Origin: Oryzias latipes
Lineage: Eukaryota > Chordata > Actinopteri > Beloniformes > Adrianichthyidae
NCBI RefSeq assembly: GCF_002234675.1
Contig: NC_019877.2
Span: 1,268,372-1,332,371 of the forward strand
Direction of reading: 5' to 3'
Length of the DNA: 64,000 nucleotides
Positions 34,761 to 46,000 of the stretch are shown piece by piece (the stretch's first letter is position 1; every line of letters starts with the position of its first letter). The notes below the pieces were generated by a model. That model searched no databases. It was not told the origin of the DNA and worked only from the letters and a program-made list of their open reading frames with translations. A program made the position numbers and the translations under genes.

Positions 34761-37461
34761 GGTGAATGTGGAAGAGAGTTAGGTGATGAGGTGTACGAGG
34801 TTAAAGGGTGAACGTAGATTGAATGTGGCATTAAATGGGGAGTTGTTGGAGGAGGTAGAGTGTTTTCAGTATTTGGGGTCGTGTGTCTGTGTGGATGGTG
34901 GAATAGGTGGAGAGGTAGAGTGTAGAATGAACGAAGTACGAAAGATATGGGGGGGGGGATGAAGAGAGTGATCGAATGTAGATCACTGGAAAAGGATGCG
35001 AAACGGAGATTCTATGAGGGTGTGGTGGTGCCTGCAGCGTTATATGGGGCTGAAAGGGAGTCTGAAAGTGGCGGAAAAGAGGAAGCTGAATGTAGTTGAG
35101 ATGAGATGTTTAGGAGAATGTGTGGTGTGACGCGTATGGATCGTGCAAGAAATGAAGTTATCCGAGAGAGAACTGGTGTGATGCGAGAGTTGGCCTATAG
35201 AGCAGAGCAAAAGGCACTGGGATGGTTTGGACATGTTCAAAGAATGGAAAGGGAGCGTTTGGTGAAAAGGGTATATGAATCTGATGTGAGCGGAGTGAGA
35301 ATGAGAGGAAGACCACGAATGGAATGGACAGAGGGTGTAAGGAGAGCGCTGAATGCAAGAGGGATGACTGTGGTGCGGGGGAGAGAGGCTGCTCAGGACA
35401 GGGATGGGTGGCGAGAGTTTGTGTATGAATGAATGGATGGGTGTGGTAGAGGTCTGGGGCCTCATTTATAAAACTTAGCGTAGGATTTGCGTCAGAAGTG
35501 GCGTACGGATGAAACATAGGACGTGCGTACGCACAGAAATATTCAGATTTATAAAACCGTGTGCACGCACATCCTACGCATCTTTCCCTTAATAAATCAC
35601 AACCGATTCTAAATGCAGCGCAGCTTTTGCGGCTTCATGACACGCCCATAGTTGCCCATAAATAGTCCGTGAAACGCCCACAAATGAATATTCATTGATT
35701 GCGAAACCATGGCACACACCGAGAGGAAATGAAAAAAATGTAACTTCACTCAATGTGAAGTAGAAGTTATCGTTGGCGAGGTGGAAAAGAGGAGAATAAT
35801 GTTGTTTGGAGGGCACAGTGTGGGCATTACTAATGCCAAAAAGCCACGTGAGTGGCAGACGCCGTTAATGCTGTAGCCTCACAACCTCGGACCGTGGTTA
35901 AATAAAAAAGAGATGGTCGGACATCAAAGTCCAGGCAGAAAAAACGTCTGGCGCTGCATCGCCAGAGTGTCTCTGCCACGGGGGGGGGCCGGAGCTGACC
36001 CCTCTTGATGAGAGACAAGCGGCAAGAATTGGGGAATCCCTTAATGGAGTGGTGACTGAGGCGCAGGGGGACACGACGGCCAGATGCACCGGGTGACACA
36101 CCCCCAAAAGCCCGCAGAGGTCCAAGAGGACGGCTCGAGGAAGTCGGAACCGGCTCATAAGCCAGTCGTCCTCGTTTGCCAGCACGTCTTCTTGCTGTCT
36201 AAGGATGCGTTCACTCCGAATTCTTCCATTTGCCACATCTTCTAAGAGCGCAAGATCAGCCATTGTGCGTCATTACGCATTGTGATGGGGCATTTTATTT
36301 CCCTCCATTTAATTACATCTGACAAGCTACAGATGTCGGTAATAATCGACGTGGAAATTGGAAATTGTTCAGCACAAATGTAATGTCTTGTTGCTTTCTG
36401 AATGGTTGAGACATACGCCATACATTGTTTTATCAAAAATAAAACAAACTAAAGGCATATGCATGAATACCATAATTCTGTAGCTTATGAAGAAATGTTT
36501 TACTATGGAAACAACTTTCCCCAGTGGACAATTAATACATCTCAAAGTCAAAGTCAAAGTCAGGTTTATTTGTCAATTTCTTGACATGTGCTTGACATAC
36601 AAAGAAATCGAAATTACGTTTCTCACTGTCCCGTGCATAGACATGAACAACAGTAAAGTGCAGATGCACAACAAAGAAACTGGCTTCTCTCTATCTATCC
36701 ATCTGTCTGTCTGATTGCACCTATATCTGCTCCGCCAGACGGACACATTGACGGGACAATCAGTTTTGTACATTATTTATGAGGATGAATTGCACAACAT
36801 GCCAATATTGCAGAACATATTTCACTTTCCTTTTTGCAAATATGTGTTCATTTGAATTTCTGTTGTAATTTTCGTTTGATTTTTTTTGTTTGTTTCACTG
36901 CTGATCGATCAAACGGGTGTTCGTGTAGGCTGTCAATTGTAAGACTTGCTTTGTGAAGTCTTCATGTTATTTATGAGAGGCAGTATTATCATTTTCACTT
37001 TCACGTGTTTCTTCCATCTGCCGACGGCGTCGCCGTTTCTCATTTCACCCGTTTTTGTGCGTACGCCTGGGTCAGAGCTTGCGTGAAGGACCGCACATTT
37101 TCCCGTCAAGTTTGCTTTTTATAAATCTCAACTATTGCGTAGAGAGTGGCGTACGCCTTCTTTTGTGCGTACGCAACCTTTAGAAATGAGGCCCCTGGTC
37201 TTGGGATGAAGCGGCAAGGGGAAACCAGCCTTGGCTGAGGCCCTGCTGTGGAGGTGCCCACACTGGAGTGTGCAGCTGACCCTGGTGCAGTGTGGTGTGG
37301 CTTAGACCAGGCCTTAGACCAGTCTCACACACACACCAACGCACACACACACGCACACACTGAAGGAGGAGGGTTTGGGGAAGAGAAGGAGGGAGTTAAA
37401 ATTGTGTGCCCTGTCTAGGCTACCCCACCTTGGTGGGACACAGCCTTGGTAGATAGATAGA
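34761..37461 (+). mobile_element. RTE-type LINE, 5'-truncated, carrying a Harbinger
   Basis: TAGTATCGTAAATT stands at 34747-34760 and 37462-37475, a 14-bp target duplication. The plus strand encodes an RTE-like C-terminal region, clearest at 35106-35432 (MFRRMCGVTRMDRARNEV, GWFGHVQRMERERLVKRVYE, RGRPRMEWTEGVRRAL). The more N-terminal reverse transcriptase part (34770-35100) is frame-broken. The 3' end (37198-37461) closes with TAGATAGATAG, a GATA-type tail. The Harbinger at 35457-37194 splits it just after the coding end. Confidence 0.8.
35457..37194 (-). mobile_element. Harbinger (PIF) DNA transposon, decayed
   Basis: Terminal inverted repeats GGGCCTCATTT(A/C)TAAA with further GCGTACGC-rich subterminal words; CTG at 35454-35456 and 37195-37197 fits a 3-bp duplication. 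On the minus strand 36263-35898 encodes the N-terminal part of a HARBI1-type transposase (MADLALLEDVANGRIRSE, DDWLMSRFRLPRAVLLDLC) but the catalytic part is not found. A short CAAAGT-repeat-headed insert, probably a LINE tail, lies at about 36545-36780. Confidence 0.8.
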
Positions 37462-37903
37462 TAGTATCGTAAATTTTCCAGACCAATCACTGTCTGACAC
37501 GTCATCAGACCAACACACAGCCAATCACATATTGTGACGTCAGCACTAGTCGAAGGACCCCGAACGGAAGTTCCAGGCCGAACGGTTATGGTACCTACAG
37601 CGGCAATGGTAACTACGGAGGATATGCATCAGAAATGCCTCAACACTTAGATAAGTATACACTACAGATACTACAGGATATTTACCTTCTTCAGTATCTT
37701 TACTCCAGATATTTCCAGATTTGACTTCAGGTCATATTCGGAACTTGGCTATGACCAAAATAAGACACAACCAGTATCTTTTGCCCGGATATCTTCAGAT
37801 ATGCTGCATGTCTGGATATGCATTAGAAATGGTCCAGATTCTTTAGATATTTAAGAAAGTATCCACAACAGATATTGAGGATTCTGGCTCTTTTCGCGCA
37901 GTG

Positions 37904-38158
37904 TCAGTACATAAGAATCCAACAGCCGCACAGCCTAACATAGTCCGCTAATATATATTGATGAGATATTCATGGCAGCACTGATCCCGCAGCACTGATC
38001 CCACAACAGGTTAGATGACAGAGGCCATTGGGCGTCTCTACCCGTTGCATTCACTGAGCTTCAGTACATAAGAATCCAACAGCCGCACAGCCTAACATAG
38101 TCCGCTAATATATATTGATGAGATATTCATGGCAGCACTGACCCCGCAGGATTTTTTT
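37904..38158. repeat. Tandem duplication of about 158 bp within the hAT
   Basis: AGTACATAAGAATCCAACAG and the following sequence to CATGGCAGCACTGA occur at 37906-37990 and again at 38064-38145, separated by a copy of the ACAACAGGTTAGATGACAG segment that also stands at about 28060. The hAT copy at 61728 has the segment once. The duplication was therefore gained here. Confidence 0.7.
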
Positions 38159-38627
38159 TTTTTGCTGCCCACTCCCGCCCGCAGCACAATTGAAACCGCC
38201 CAATCCCGCAAGATTTGGGTTGGGTCCCGCGGGACCCAGCGGGACCCAATCCCAATGCAGCCCGTTCGGGCCTCAAGCTCGAGGAGGTTGAGTGGCAAGA
38301 TGGCGATCTAACTCTCCTGTGCGACGTTTCCACAGGACGGCCTTTGCTGGTGGTTCCTGCGGGATGGCGGCAATGCATTTTTGAATCTGTCCATTCCCTC
38401 TCGCACCCAGGTGTATGTGTGTTAGTGAAGCTGGTTAGTTCCCATTGTGTGTGGGCTGGGTTGCGTAAAGATGTGAAAGGCTGGGCCGAGGCTTGCATTG
38501 CATGTCAGTAAAAAAAAACATCTAGGAAATCACAATTTGATTTATAAACAGTTTATTTACATAATGAAAGAGAAAATATGTTGATAAAGGTTTTCCTGTA
38601 GATGTTCAGCAGGTTTAAAAGAACAGT

Positions 38628-38800
38628 GTAGCTGGTATTTTGGTCCATTCTTGCACATAGATCTTTTAAAGAGCTGTGATGTTTAAAAATGTCATTTTAG
38701 CATCAAAGAAATGAATTTCCTTCAAATGATCTGAAGCATCTCTCTCAAGCCAAGCAGTTCTTCCTCATTTATCACAAAAGCTATGTTCTTAAAATTCCCA
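38628..38800. repeat. Third copy of the gene-flank sequence (as 1320-1490 and 25555-25725)
   Basis: It shares the words GTAGCTGGTATTTTGGTC to AAGCCAAGCAGTTCTTCCTC with the DNA just upstream of both Ty3/gypsy fragments. Here no retroelement follows; the match ends at about 38797. It shows the border of the Ty3/gypsy fragment and suggests a further remnant of the duplicated segment. Confidence 0.7.
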
Positions 38801-38821
38801 AATAGTCTACAACATAGATTA

Positions 38822-38828
38822 TACACAC

Positions 38829-38887
<59 letters not shown>

Positions 38888-38912
38888 TATATATATATAT
38901 ATATATAAAACC
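38822..38912. repeat. TA/CA/TA microsatellite
   Basis: TATA-rich start, about 50 bp of CA, then TA repeats. It adjoins the inverted repeat copy at 38908. Confidence 0.9.
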
Positions 38913-39222
38913 GTTCGGCCTGGAACTTCCGTTCGGGGTCCTTCGACTAGTGCTGACGTCACGATATGTGATTGGCTGTGTGTTGGTCTGATGACGTGTC
39001 AGACAGTGATTGGTCTGGAAAATTTACGATACTATCTATCTATCTACCAAGGCTGTGTCCCACCAAGGTGGGGTAGCCTAGACAGGGCACACAATTTTAA
39101 CTCCCTCCTTCTCTTCCCCAAACCCTCCTCCTTCAGTGTGTGCGTGTGTGTGTGCGTTGGTGTGTGTGTGAGACTGGTCTAAGGCCTGGTCTAAGCCACA
39201 CCACACTGCACCAGGTGAAGGA
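38908..39222 (-). repeat. Inverted copy of 37276-37600 (TIR element end plus LINE tail)
   Basis: Reverse complement of the right end of the element at 34291-37606, including its terminal repeat, the LINE's target duplication and its GATA tail. A 63-codon frame across the CA-rich part is identical in both copies, so the copying is recent. The junctions lie in the TA microsatellite and at CACCAGG before the A-rich repeat. Confidence 0.85.
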
Positions 39223-39622
39223 CCCAAATGCAGAGGCGGAGGCACACGGTTGAAGGGCAAGGGGATTTAATGCAAAACAAAAGGCGCTGCCTGAGCAGGA
39301 TAACAAAACCGAAACTAAACTTACTGTGGCAAAGCATGAGACATGGCATGAAGGGAGTCAGGGACAAAGAGACTTTAAAGACAATAGTGACGTTACATGA
39401 GACGTTAATGGACCAGCACAAGAGGAAGGAAGAAACGAGACTTAAATACAGACAGGGCAGACAAAACACAAGTGAACATGATCAGGACAGATAGGATCAA
39501 GGAAGTAAAACTCAGGAACATGACAAAACAGAACACCTTTCAAAATAAAACAGGAAACAGAACTCAACCGTGACAGAACAAGACAGAAAGCAAAAACCAA
39601 TACAAAAGAAACTCAAACCATG
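39222..39622. repeat. A-rich dispersed repeat
   Basis: Similar in words and order (ACAAGTGAACATGATCAGGA, AATAAAACAGGAA) to 2640-3020. No coding potential. It may be part of a retroelement LTR or leader. Confidence 0.5.
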
Positions 39623-42385
39623 ACAGAATGAAGCATTGAGGGCAATTCCTACCACAACCTTAACAGAAACCAATGAACTGGTTTACACTTCAGCAGCATT
39701 GATCCTTGAGATGCTTGGCTATAAGAGCAACCATGGAAGAAAACAGTACCCACCATGGAAGCAACGGTTAGAGGCCAAAATCAAGGCAACTCAGAAGGAT
39801 GTGAGTAAGCTGACAGAGGCTGAAAGAGGTACAATGAGAAAGCAAGTACCTATGAGATACAGCCAGATGCCCATACCTGAACCACTGGAAACTGCCAAAC
39901 AAAGGCTCCTAGCCTTTAGCAGCTGCCTAAAGAGGTACACAAGAGACAATGAAGCCAGACGAATAAACAGTATCTTCGCAACTCAACCTGCAAAAGTGGC
40001 AGGGTCAAAACAGCCTGAGCAGACCCACCAAGGCTAGAAACTTAACAGTACTGGAAAAGTATATGGGAGAAACAGACAGCACATAACAGCAATGCCCAGT
40101 GGCTGGTCTCTCTGAGAAAAGAACATGGCAACCTCCCTGAACAGAATCCAGTAACCATCACAGTGGCAGACATCCAAGAAAGAGTCTCAGGTATAAAGAA
40201 CTGGACAGCACCGGGCCCTGACATGATACATGCCTACTGGCTAAAGAAGCTTACCGCACTCCACGAGCACCTGGCAGCACAAATGAACAAGCTGCTAAGA
40301 GATGGGACTCACCCCGATTGGCTAACGGAAGGGCGAACGATCCTGATCCAGAAGGAACTCTCAAAGGGTGCAGCCCCATCCAACTACCGGCCAATAACCT
40401 GTCTCTCCACAACATGGAAGCTCATGTCAGGCATCATTGCAACCAAGATAAATAGGCACATGGATCAATTCATGAGTAAAACACAGAAGATAGAGACTCC
40501 AGAGGAGCCAAACACCAACTCCCGGTGGAAAGAACAGTCGCTCAAGACTGCAAGTCACGACACACCAACCTGTGCACAGCCTGGATTGATTACAAGAAGA
40601 CCTATGACTCAATGCCACACACGTGGATCAATGAATTCTTGGAGCTGTACAACATCAACAGGACTCTAAGAGCCTTCATAGGAAACTCAATGAAGCTGTG
40701 GAAAACCACCCTTGAAGCCAATGGGAAGCCACTTGCACAAGTGTCCATCAAATGTGGGATATACCAAGGTGATGCTCTGTCCCCACTGCTGTTCTGCATA
40801 GGTCTCAACCCCCTCAGCCAAATAATCAACAAGACTGGCTATGGATACCGACTCAGAAATGGGACCAACAGTCACCTCCTCTACATAGATGACATCAAGC
40901 TATATGCTAAGAGCGAGCGTGACATTGACTCCCTGATCCACACCACCAGGATCTACAGTACTGACATTGGGATGCCATTCGGGCTCGAGAAATGCAGCCG
41001 GATGGTGACAAAGAGAAGCAAGGTAGTCCACACAGGAGGGGTCTCACTCCCAGAAGGAACAATAGCAGACATCGAGGACAGTTACAAGTACCTTGGAATT
41101 CTGCAGGCAAATGGCAACCTGGAGCAGGCAACAAGGAAAGCTGCAACAGCTAAATACCTCCAACGAGTATGGCCAGTCCTGAGATGCCAGCTCAATTGCA
41201 AAAATAAGACCTGGGCAATAAACAGCTATGCACTGCCAGGTATCAGATACCCTGCAGGAATAATAAGATGGCCAAAGGAAGAGATACAGACCACGGATGT
41301 TAAAACACGAAAGCTCCTCACCATGCATGGAGGGTTCCATCCCAAATCCAGCACCCTGAGACTGTATGCTAGCCGCAAGGAAGGAGGCCGAGGAATAGTG
41401 AGCGTAGAAGACACTATCAGGATGAAACATCCAAGATGCATGAGTACATCAAGCTCAAGGCCCCAACTGACAGTGTGCTCAGTGAATGTCTCAGGCAATG
41501 GAGAACAGAGGATACAGTGCTGGAGGACAGATCCTCATGGGAGGACAAACCCCTGCATGGGATGTACCACCGGACCATAACTGAAGTGGCTGATATCAAG
41601 AAGTCCTACCAATGGCTAGAAAGGGCTGGCCTACAGGACAGCACTGAAGCGCTCATCCAGGCAGCTCAGGAACAAGCCCTAAGCACCAGAGCGATAGAGG
41701 CTCAGATCTACCACACCAGACAAGACCCAAGGTGTAGCTCTACCACACCAGACAAGACCCAAGGTGTAGATCTACCACACCAGACAAGACCCAAGGTGTA
41801 GCTCTACCACACCAGACAAGACCCAAGGTGTAGATCTACCACACCAGACAAGACCCAAGGTGTAGATCTACGTCACCAGACAAGACCCAAGGTGTAGGCT
41901 GTGCAAAGAAGCGCCTGAAACAATCCAGCACATAACTGCAGGGTGTAAGATGCTGGCAGGTAAAGCAGACATGGAGCGCCACAATCAAGTGGCTGGAATA
42001 ATATACAGGAACATGTGTGCAGAATATGGACTGGAAACCCAGTCAAAATGGGAAACACCTCCGAAGGTGGTAGAGAATGAGAGGGCAAAGATCCTGTGGG
42101 ACTTCCAGATCCAGACTGATAGGATGGTAATGGCGAACCAACCAGACATTGTAGTGGTGGATAAAGAACAGAGGAAAGCCGTTGTGGTGGATGTGGCAGT
42201 GCCAAGCTATGGGAACATCAGGAAGAAGGAACATGAGAAACTGGAGAAATACCAGGAACTTAGAGAAGAACTGGAGAAAGCCTGGAAAGTGAAGGTGAAA
42301 GTGGTGCCTGTGGTAATTGGAGCACTCAGGGCAGTAACCCCCAAGCTGGAGGAGTGGCTACAACAGATACCTGGAAAGAGGGGGC

Positions 42386-42457
<72 letters not shown>
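39623..42457 (+). mobile_element. R4/Dong-type LINE with a restriction-like endonuclease, frame-broken
   Basis: The plus strand shows an N-terminal part (39636-40037), the fingers of reverse transcriptase (40163-40510, with KNWTAPGPDMIHAYWLK and NYRPITCLSTTWK), palm and thumb (about 40567-41430: DYKKTYDSMPHTW, GIYQGDALSPLLFC, LLYIDDIKLYAKSE), a cysteine-histidine motif (CKEAPETIQHI, about 41905-41935) and a PD-(D/E)XK endonuclease (QPDIVVVDKEQRKAVVVDVA, about 42140-42200). An endonuclease downstream of reverse transcriptase is the R4/Dong arrangement. Frame changes near 40040-40160, 40515-40560 and 41430, and the 32-bp repeat at 41708, break the coding region. The 3' end runs into TA repeats (42388-42457). 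Confidence 0.85.
41708..41900. repeat. 32-bp minisatellite, six units, inside the R4/Dong coding region
   Basis: Units such as ACCACACCAGACAAGACCCA with AGGTGTAG(C/A)TCT repeat six times. One unit encodes YHTRQDPRC, which belongs just before the cysteine-histidine motif. Because 32 is not a multiple of three, each unit is read in a different frame and the expansion breaks the protein. Confidence 0.9.
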
Positions 42458-42460
<3 letters not shown>

Positions 42461-42974
42461 TCCCGGACATCCAGACATCCAGGACATCTTTAGCCAAAAC
42501 TTTGACCAGTATGACTCAGAGAGAAATACCTGGTACTGAACAGTGTTTTCCAGATTTCTGGTTTTATTTATCTTCCTGGTAAGATAGTCACGTGTGTGTT
42601 GTCCATTCTGATGCACTTGGTTGTTTTTATGTTAAAGTAAAATAAAGCTACGGTACCTCAATCCAAATATTATTTTTATTTTATATAGTTTGGTTTATTT
42701 AATTTTAAAGCAACTTTGTAGCGGCTGGAAGGCTTCGGCACACAGGAACCAAGGGTTGCTTCTTTCTTAGGTTAGTCCCTACCCTACTGCCTAACTATGT
42801 AGCTAAAAGGGGCCTTAGTCTGGGTCTCCCTATTCCTGTCCCCATTCTAGATAAAATACAGGTTTGTGTCCAGAAAGGGCTTCCAGTGTGAAACTCTCTG
42901 CCAAAACACCTGAGTGAATCAGTGAAAGCTGGATCAATATGGCGGCCCCTGACAGGATGCTGGCAAATCAGACT
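42458..42974. other. Spacer without a recognised feature
   Basis: It contains a short GACATCC-type repeat at 42458-42490 and AT-rich sequence. From 42975 the sequence (CATGAACTTGAACAAGAGG) matches the 3' flank of the intact MFAP4-like gene. Confidence 0.4.
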
Positions 42975-43026
42975 TTCTACACATGAACTTGAACAAGAGG
43001 TCAAAGAGATTCATTCTGGAAATAAA

Positions 43027-46000
43027 AGCAAGTCAAGTCAAGTCAAGTCAAGTCAACTTTATTTATAAAGCACTGTTAAAACAGCAGAAGCTGACCAAAG
43101 TGCTGAACAATGCAGAATAAAAAATAAAAAAAAACTAAAACAAACAGAATAAAATAAATAAAAATCGATACATTAAATAAAAATAAATAAAACCAATAAA
43201 ATAAATAAATAAATAAAACCTATAAAAACATCAACTCACACTGAGTTAAAAGCCAGGGAGAAAAGGTGAGTTTTAACTTGGATTTAAAATCATTCAGTGA
43301 ACAGGCCTGCCTAACCTGCATAAGGAGTGCATTCCACACACTGGGGCCAGCAACGGCAAATGCTCTATCCCCTCTGAGTTTCCGCCGTGTCCTTCATCCA
43401 GGAGCAGCTGGTCAGCTGATCTAAGTGAGCGGAAAGGGTGAAAGAATGCAGGTGTAGCAGCTCAGAGAGGTAGGGCGGAGCCAGACCATTTAAAGACTTA
43501 AAAACAAATAAAAGAGTTTTAAAAAAAAATCTAAAATGGACAGTCAGCCAGAACTAGTGTGATATGCTCTCTCTTCCACGTTCCAGTTAACAAGCGTGCA
43601 GCAGCGTTCTGCACCAGCTGGAGACGGGACAAGGATGAGTGAGGGACACCAAAGTAAAGTACAGTAATCCATCCGAGTTATAACAAAGGCCTGGATTACT
43701 GTTTCAAAGTGCTTTCTTGATAAAAACGATTTGACTTTAGCCAGCTGCCTTAACTGAAAGAAGCTGGATCTTACCACCGAACGGATCTGCTTGTCCAAAT
43801 TAAACCCATTGTCGATCTTCACTCCTAAGTTTGTGACAGTAGATTTCACCGATTGAGTGAGAGAGCCCAGAGCTATTGGGTGTGACTCACTGTTTACACT
43901 GGGACTGAAGACAATCACCTCTGTCTTTTCCTCATTGAGGTGGAGAAAATGTAAGAGCCATCCAGATTTTTAAATCCTCCAAGCACTTAATTAAAGGGCT
44001 GATGGAGTGGGCATCCTTCTTTGTTATTGGCACGTATATCTGGGTATCATCCGCATAGCAATGAAAAGCACAGTTATGCTTTCTAAGAATGGAACCCAGG
44101 GGGAGTAAGTAAAGGGAGAAAAGCCGAGGTCCAAGGACTGAACCCTGCGGGACCCCGTACAGCAGGGGTGTCCAAAGTTTTTTTGGTGAGGGCCAAATAC
44201 AGAAAAATGAGCAAAGGTCCGGGCCGCACACAAGAGGTGACATATTGACACATGATTACTGTGTATTTCTAACTCACCTATAATGTGAAAAACATTGCTC
44301 TTAGTGGGAGCAGAGATGCTGATCTGTGCCACATAAAACAAGCACACGTCAAAATGAAACATTCACTCAGACAATGAAACCTCATTCCAACCAGGCAGTT
44401 CAGAACAGGTTTATTGAGCAGCTGAAGCCAGCAGATCTTTACATACGTAGCCGTTAGTGTGGTTGACTGTCAGAGTGCAGGATTTTGTAGTTTATAAAAC
44501 GTCGACTGTTTTCTCAGAAAAGTAGACCAAAAAAAACGGGGCTTATGGGGGACCAACAAGGACAATTTTAACATTAAACGCACACAATTTAAAAAGCTTC
44601 ATTTTACAATTACACTCTGTGACTAAATATGCAGCTATGAACAAAAAGAAAAAAATCCAAAAACAAAACAACAAGTTCTTTTTTACATTAAAGGAATACT
44701 TTTTCACAGTTCAGAATGCATTTTCTTCACCTTTTAGGTTCACTCTATCTCTGTGAAGCATGCAAACATGGCTTTGCGAACAGCATCCTTGTAGGTGTCA
44801 AACGGAGACAGCTCATAGGAGCTTCCTTTACTTCCTAAGCCTGTGACCTTTGCATAAAGCCTGTGGGGAGACGTGATGGCCATTATTAGGAGAGACAGGC
44901 AGGCGGCAACCCCTCGTGTAACGCTGCTAATAACACAGGAAGATAGTGAAGGAGGCCTGGATGGACGGCGTGTGTTGACTCACCGCGATGGGAAAAAACT
45001 GTTGTTGAGCTTGCAGGCTAGCTGGCATTTGCTTGAATTTCTGTGCTCGTTCGGCACCCATGTACGAAGCGTAGCTGCTCTGATGCTTTGTCTCATAGTG
45101 CCGACGGACATTTTCATCTTTCATCACAGCAACATCTTCAGTGCAAATCAAACAGACACACTGTCCGTTGATCTACTTAAAGAAATATTCATTTTCCCAC
45201 AGTGTTTGAAATCTTCTACACTCACTTGCTATCTTGCGTTTCTTCGGTGCTGCCATTTCTGGTGACTCGTGGTAAATATTCTTCTTTGCTTAATTTTGTT
45301 TAGTGGAGAAGCACCTGTTGAACCTTTCCTGCGTGGGACTTCTCTTTGCTTTTCTCTCTTTCAGACTATGGTCAGAAGCGATGGGGAGATTTCCTCCAGG
45401 GCCGAAGGCGATTCTCCTTCAGGGTTCACTCTTCCGTTCGGAAACCTCAGCCACAGAGTGGATTAAGAACAACTCTAAACAGTTATTCTGGGGGGGAACA
45501 CCTTCTAATTATTAAAATGCTTCGTGCTCTGAACACACAATATATCGACCCCCCCACACTGCTCCGTTCTCACACACCCATCTCCACCTGCACGCGCTCC
45601 TCCCCCTCTCTCTTGTGGCACGCGCCCTGCTCAGCACACACCCACTCCGCAACACACCTTTCTGTGACCGACTCCATCTAGTGTTGAAACTGAGAAGTGC
45701 AACAGAGTTGAGCTCAAGCGCCATGTGCGGGCCATATTCAATTATATTTTCAAAATGTGTTGCGGGCCAACTACGGCCGGCGGACCACAGTTTGCCCGCG
45801 GGCCGTAGTTTGGACACCCCTGCCGTACAGTAAAGGAGCAGAGGAAGATTGAACACTATTGAGGTTTACATAAAATGTTCTATCTTCTAAATATGACCTG
45901 AAGCACTGCAGCGCAGTGACACGGATGCCTACAAGTTGCTGTAACCGGGAGATCAAGATGTTGTGATCCAGTGTGTCGAAGGCAGCCGTAAGATCCAGTA

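Larger units (their letters stand above)
34291..37606. mobile_element. Inverted-repeat element bracketing the RTE LINE
   Basis: GTAGGTACCATAACC followed by CCTGGAACTTCCGTTCGGGG at 34291-34346 recurs as its inverse at 37547-37606, giving terminal inverted repeats of about 55 bp. No clear target duplication or transposase is visible, so the superfamily is open. The LINE at 34761-37461 lies inside. A partial inverted copy of its right end, including LINE sequence, is at 38908-39222. Confidence 0.5.
28114..37903. mobile_element. Large TIR transposon (CACTA-like) inside the hAT
   Basis: The right end, inverted, reads CACTGCGCGAAAAGAGCCAG and the left end reads CCCTGCGCAAAAGCCCCCAG; TCA at 28111-28113 and 37904-37906 would be a 3-bp site duplication. 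Both subterminal zones (28114-28500 and 37610-37903) are full of related short words such as GTCTGGATAT and AGAAAT. Short duplication, CACT-type ends and subterminal repeats fit the CACTA/EnSpm superfamily, but no transposase domain was recognised, so the assignment is tentative. The interior holds gene-like exons, a CpG-rich region, and later insertions of LINEs and a Harbinger. Confidence 0.6.
27476..38263 (-). mobile_element. Non-autonomous hAT transposon, invaded by a 9.8-kb element
   Basis: The ends read TAGGGCCCTGCGCGGGAC on the left and, inverted, GGGCTGCATTGGGATTGGG on the right; GTTCGGGC stands at 27468-27475 and 38264-38271 as the 8-bp site duplication typical of hAT. The hAT-derived parts are 27476-28113 and 37904-38263. 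They match, in reverse, the second copy at 61728-63172 (G/C-rich subterminal GCGGGAGCGGG repeats). This copy lacks a middle portion that the other has, so it is a deletion derivative. No transposase is seen, so it relied on a related autonomous element. Confidence 0.85.
25731..38515 (+). mobile_element. Ty3/gypsy fragment split by a hAT insertion (fossil)
   Basis: The left piece 25731-27475 repeats the gag-like start and reverse transcriptase of the fragment at 1498 and then goes on through the RT thumb and RNase H (EFLGMVNFYNRFIAH, VFDRELFSLYLATRHFRFLL). The right piece 38264-38515 carries the integrase zinc-finger region (SLSHPGVCVLVKLVSS, GWAEACIACQ). GTTCGGGC at both inner edges is the 8-bp target duplication of the hAT between them. 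The element is broken many times and has no LTRs in view. Confidence 0.85.

Noticed and set aside
41708-41900. Regular 32-bp repeats that could suggest a CRISPR array
   Set aside because: The units are contiguous with no unique spacers, and they lie in a LINE coding region of an animal genome.
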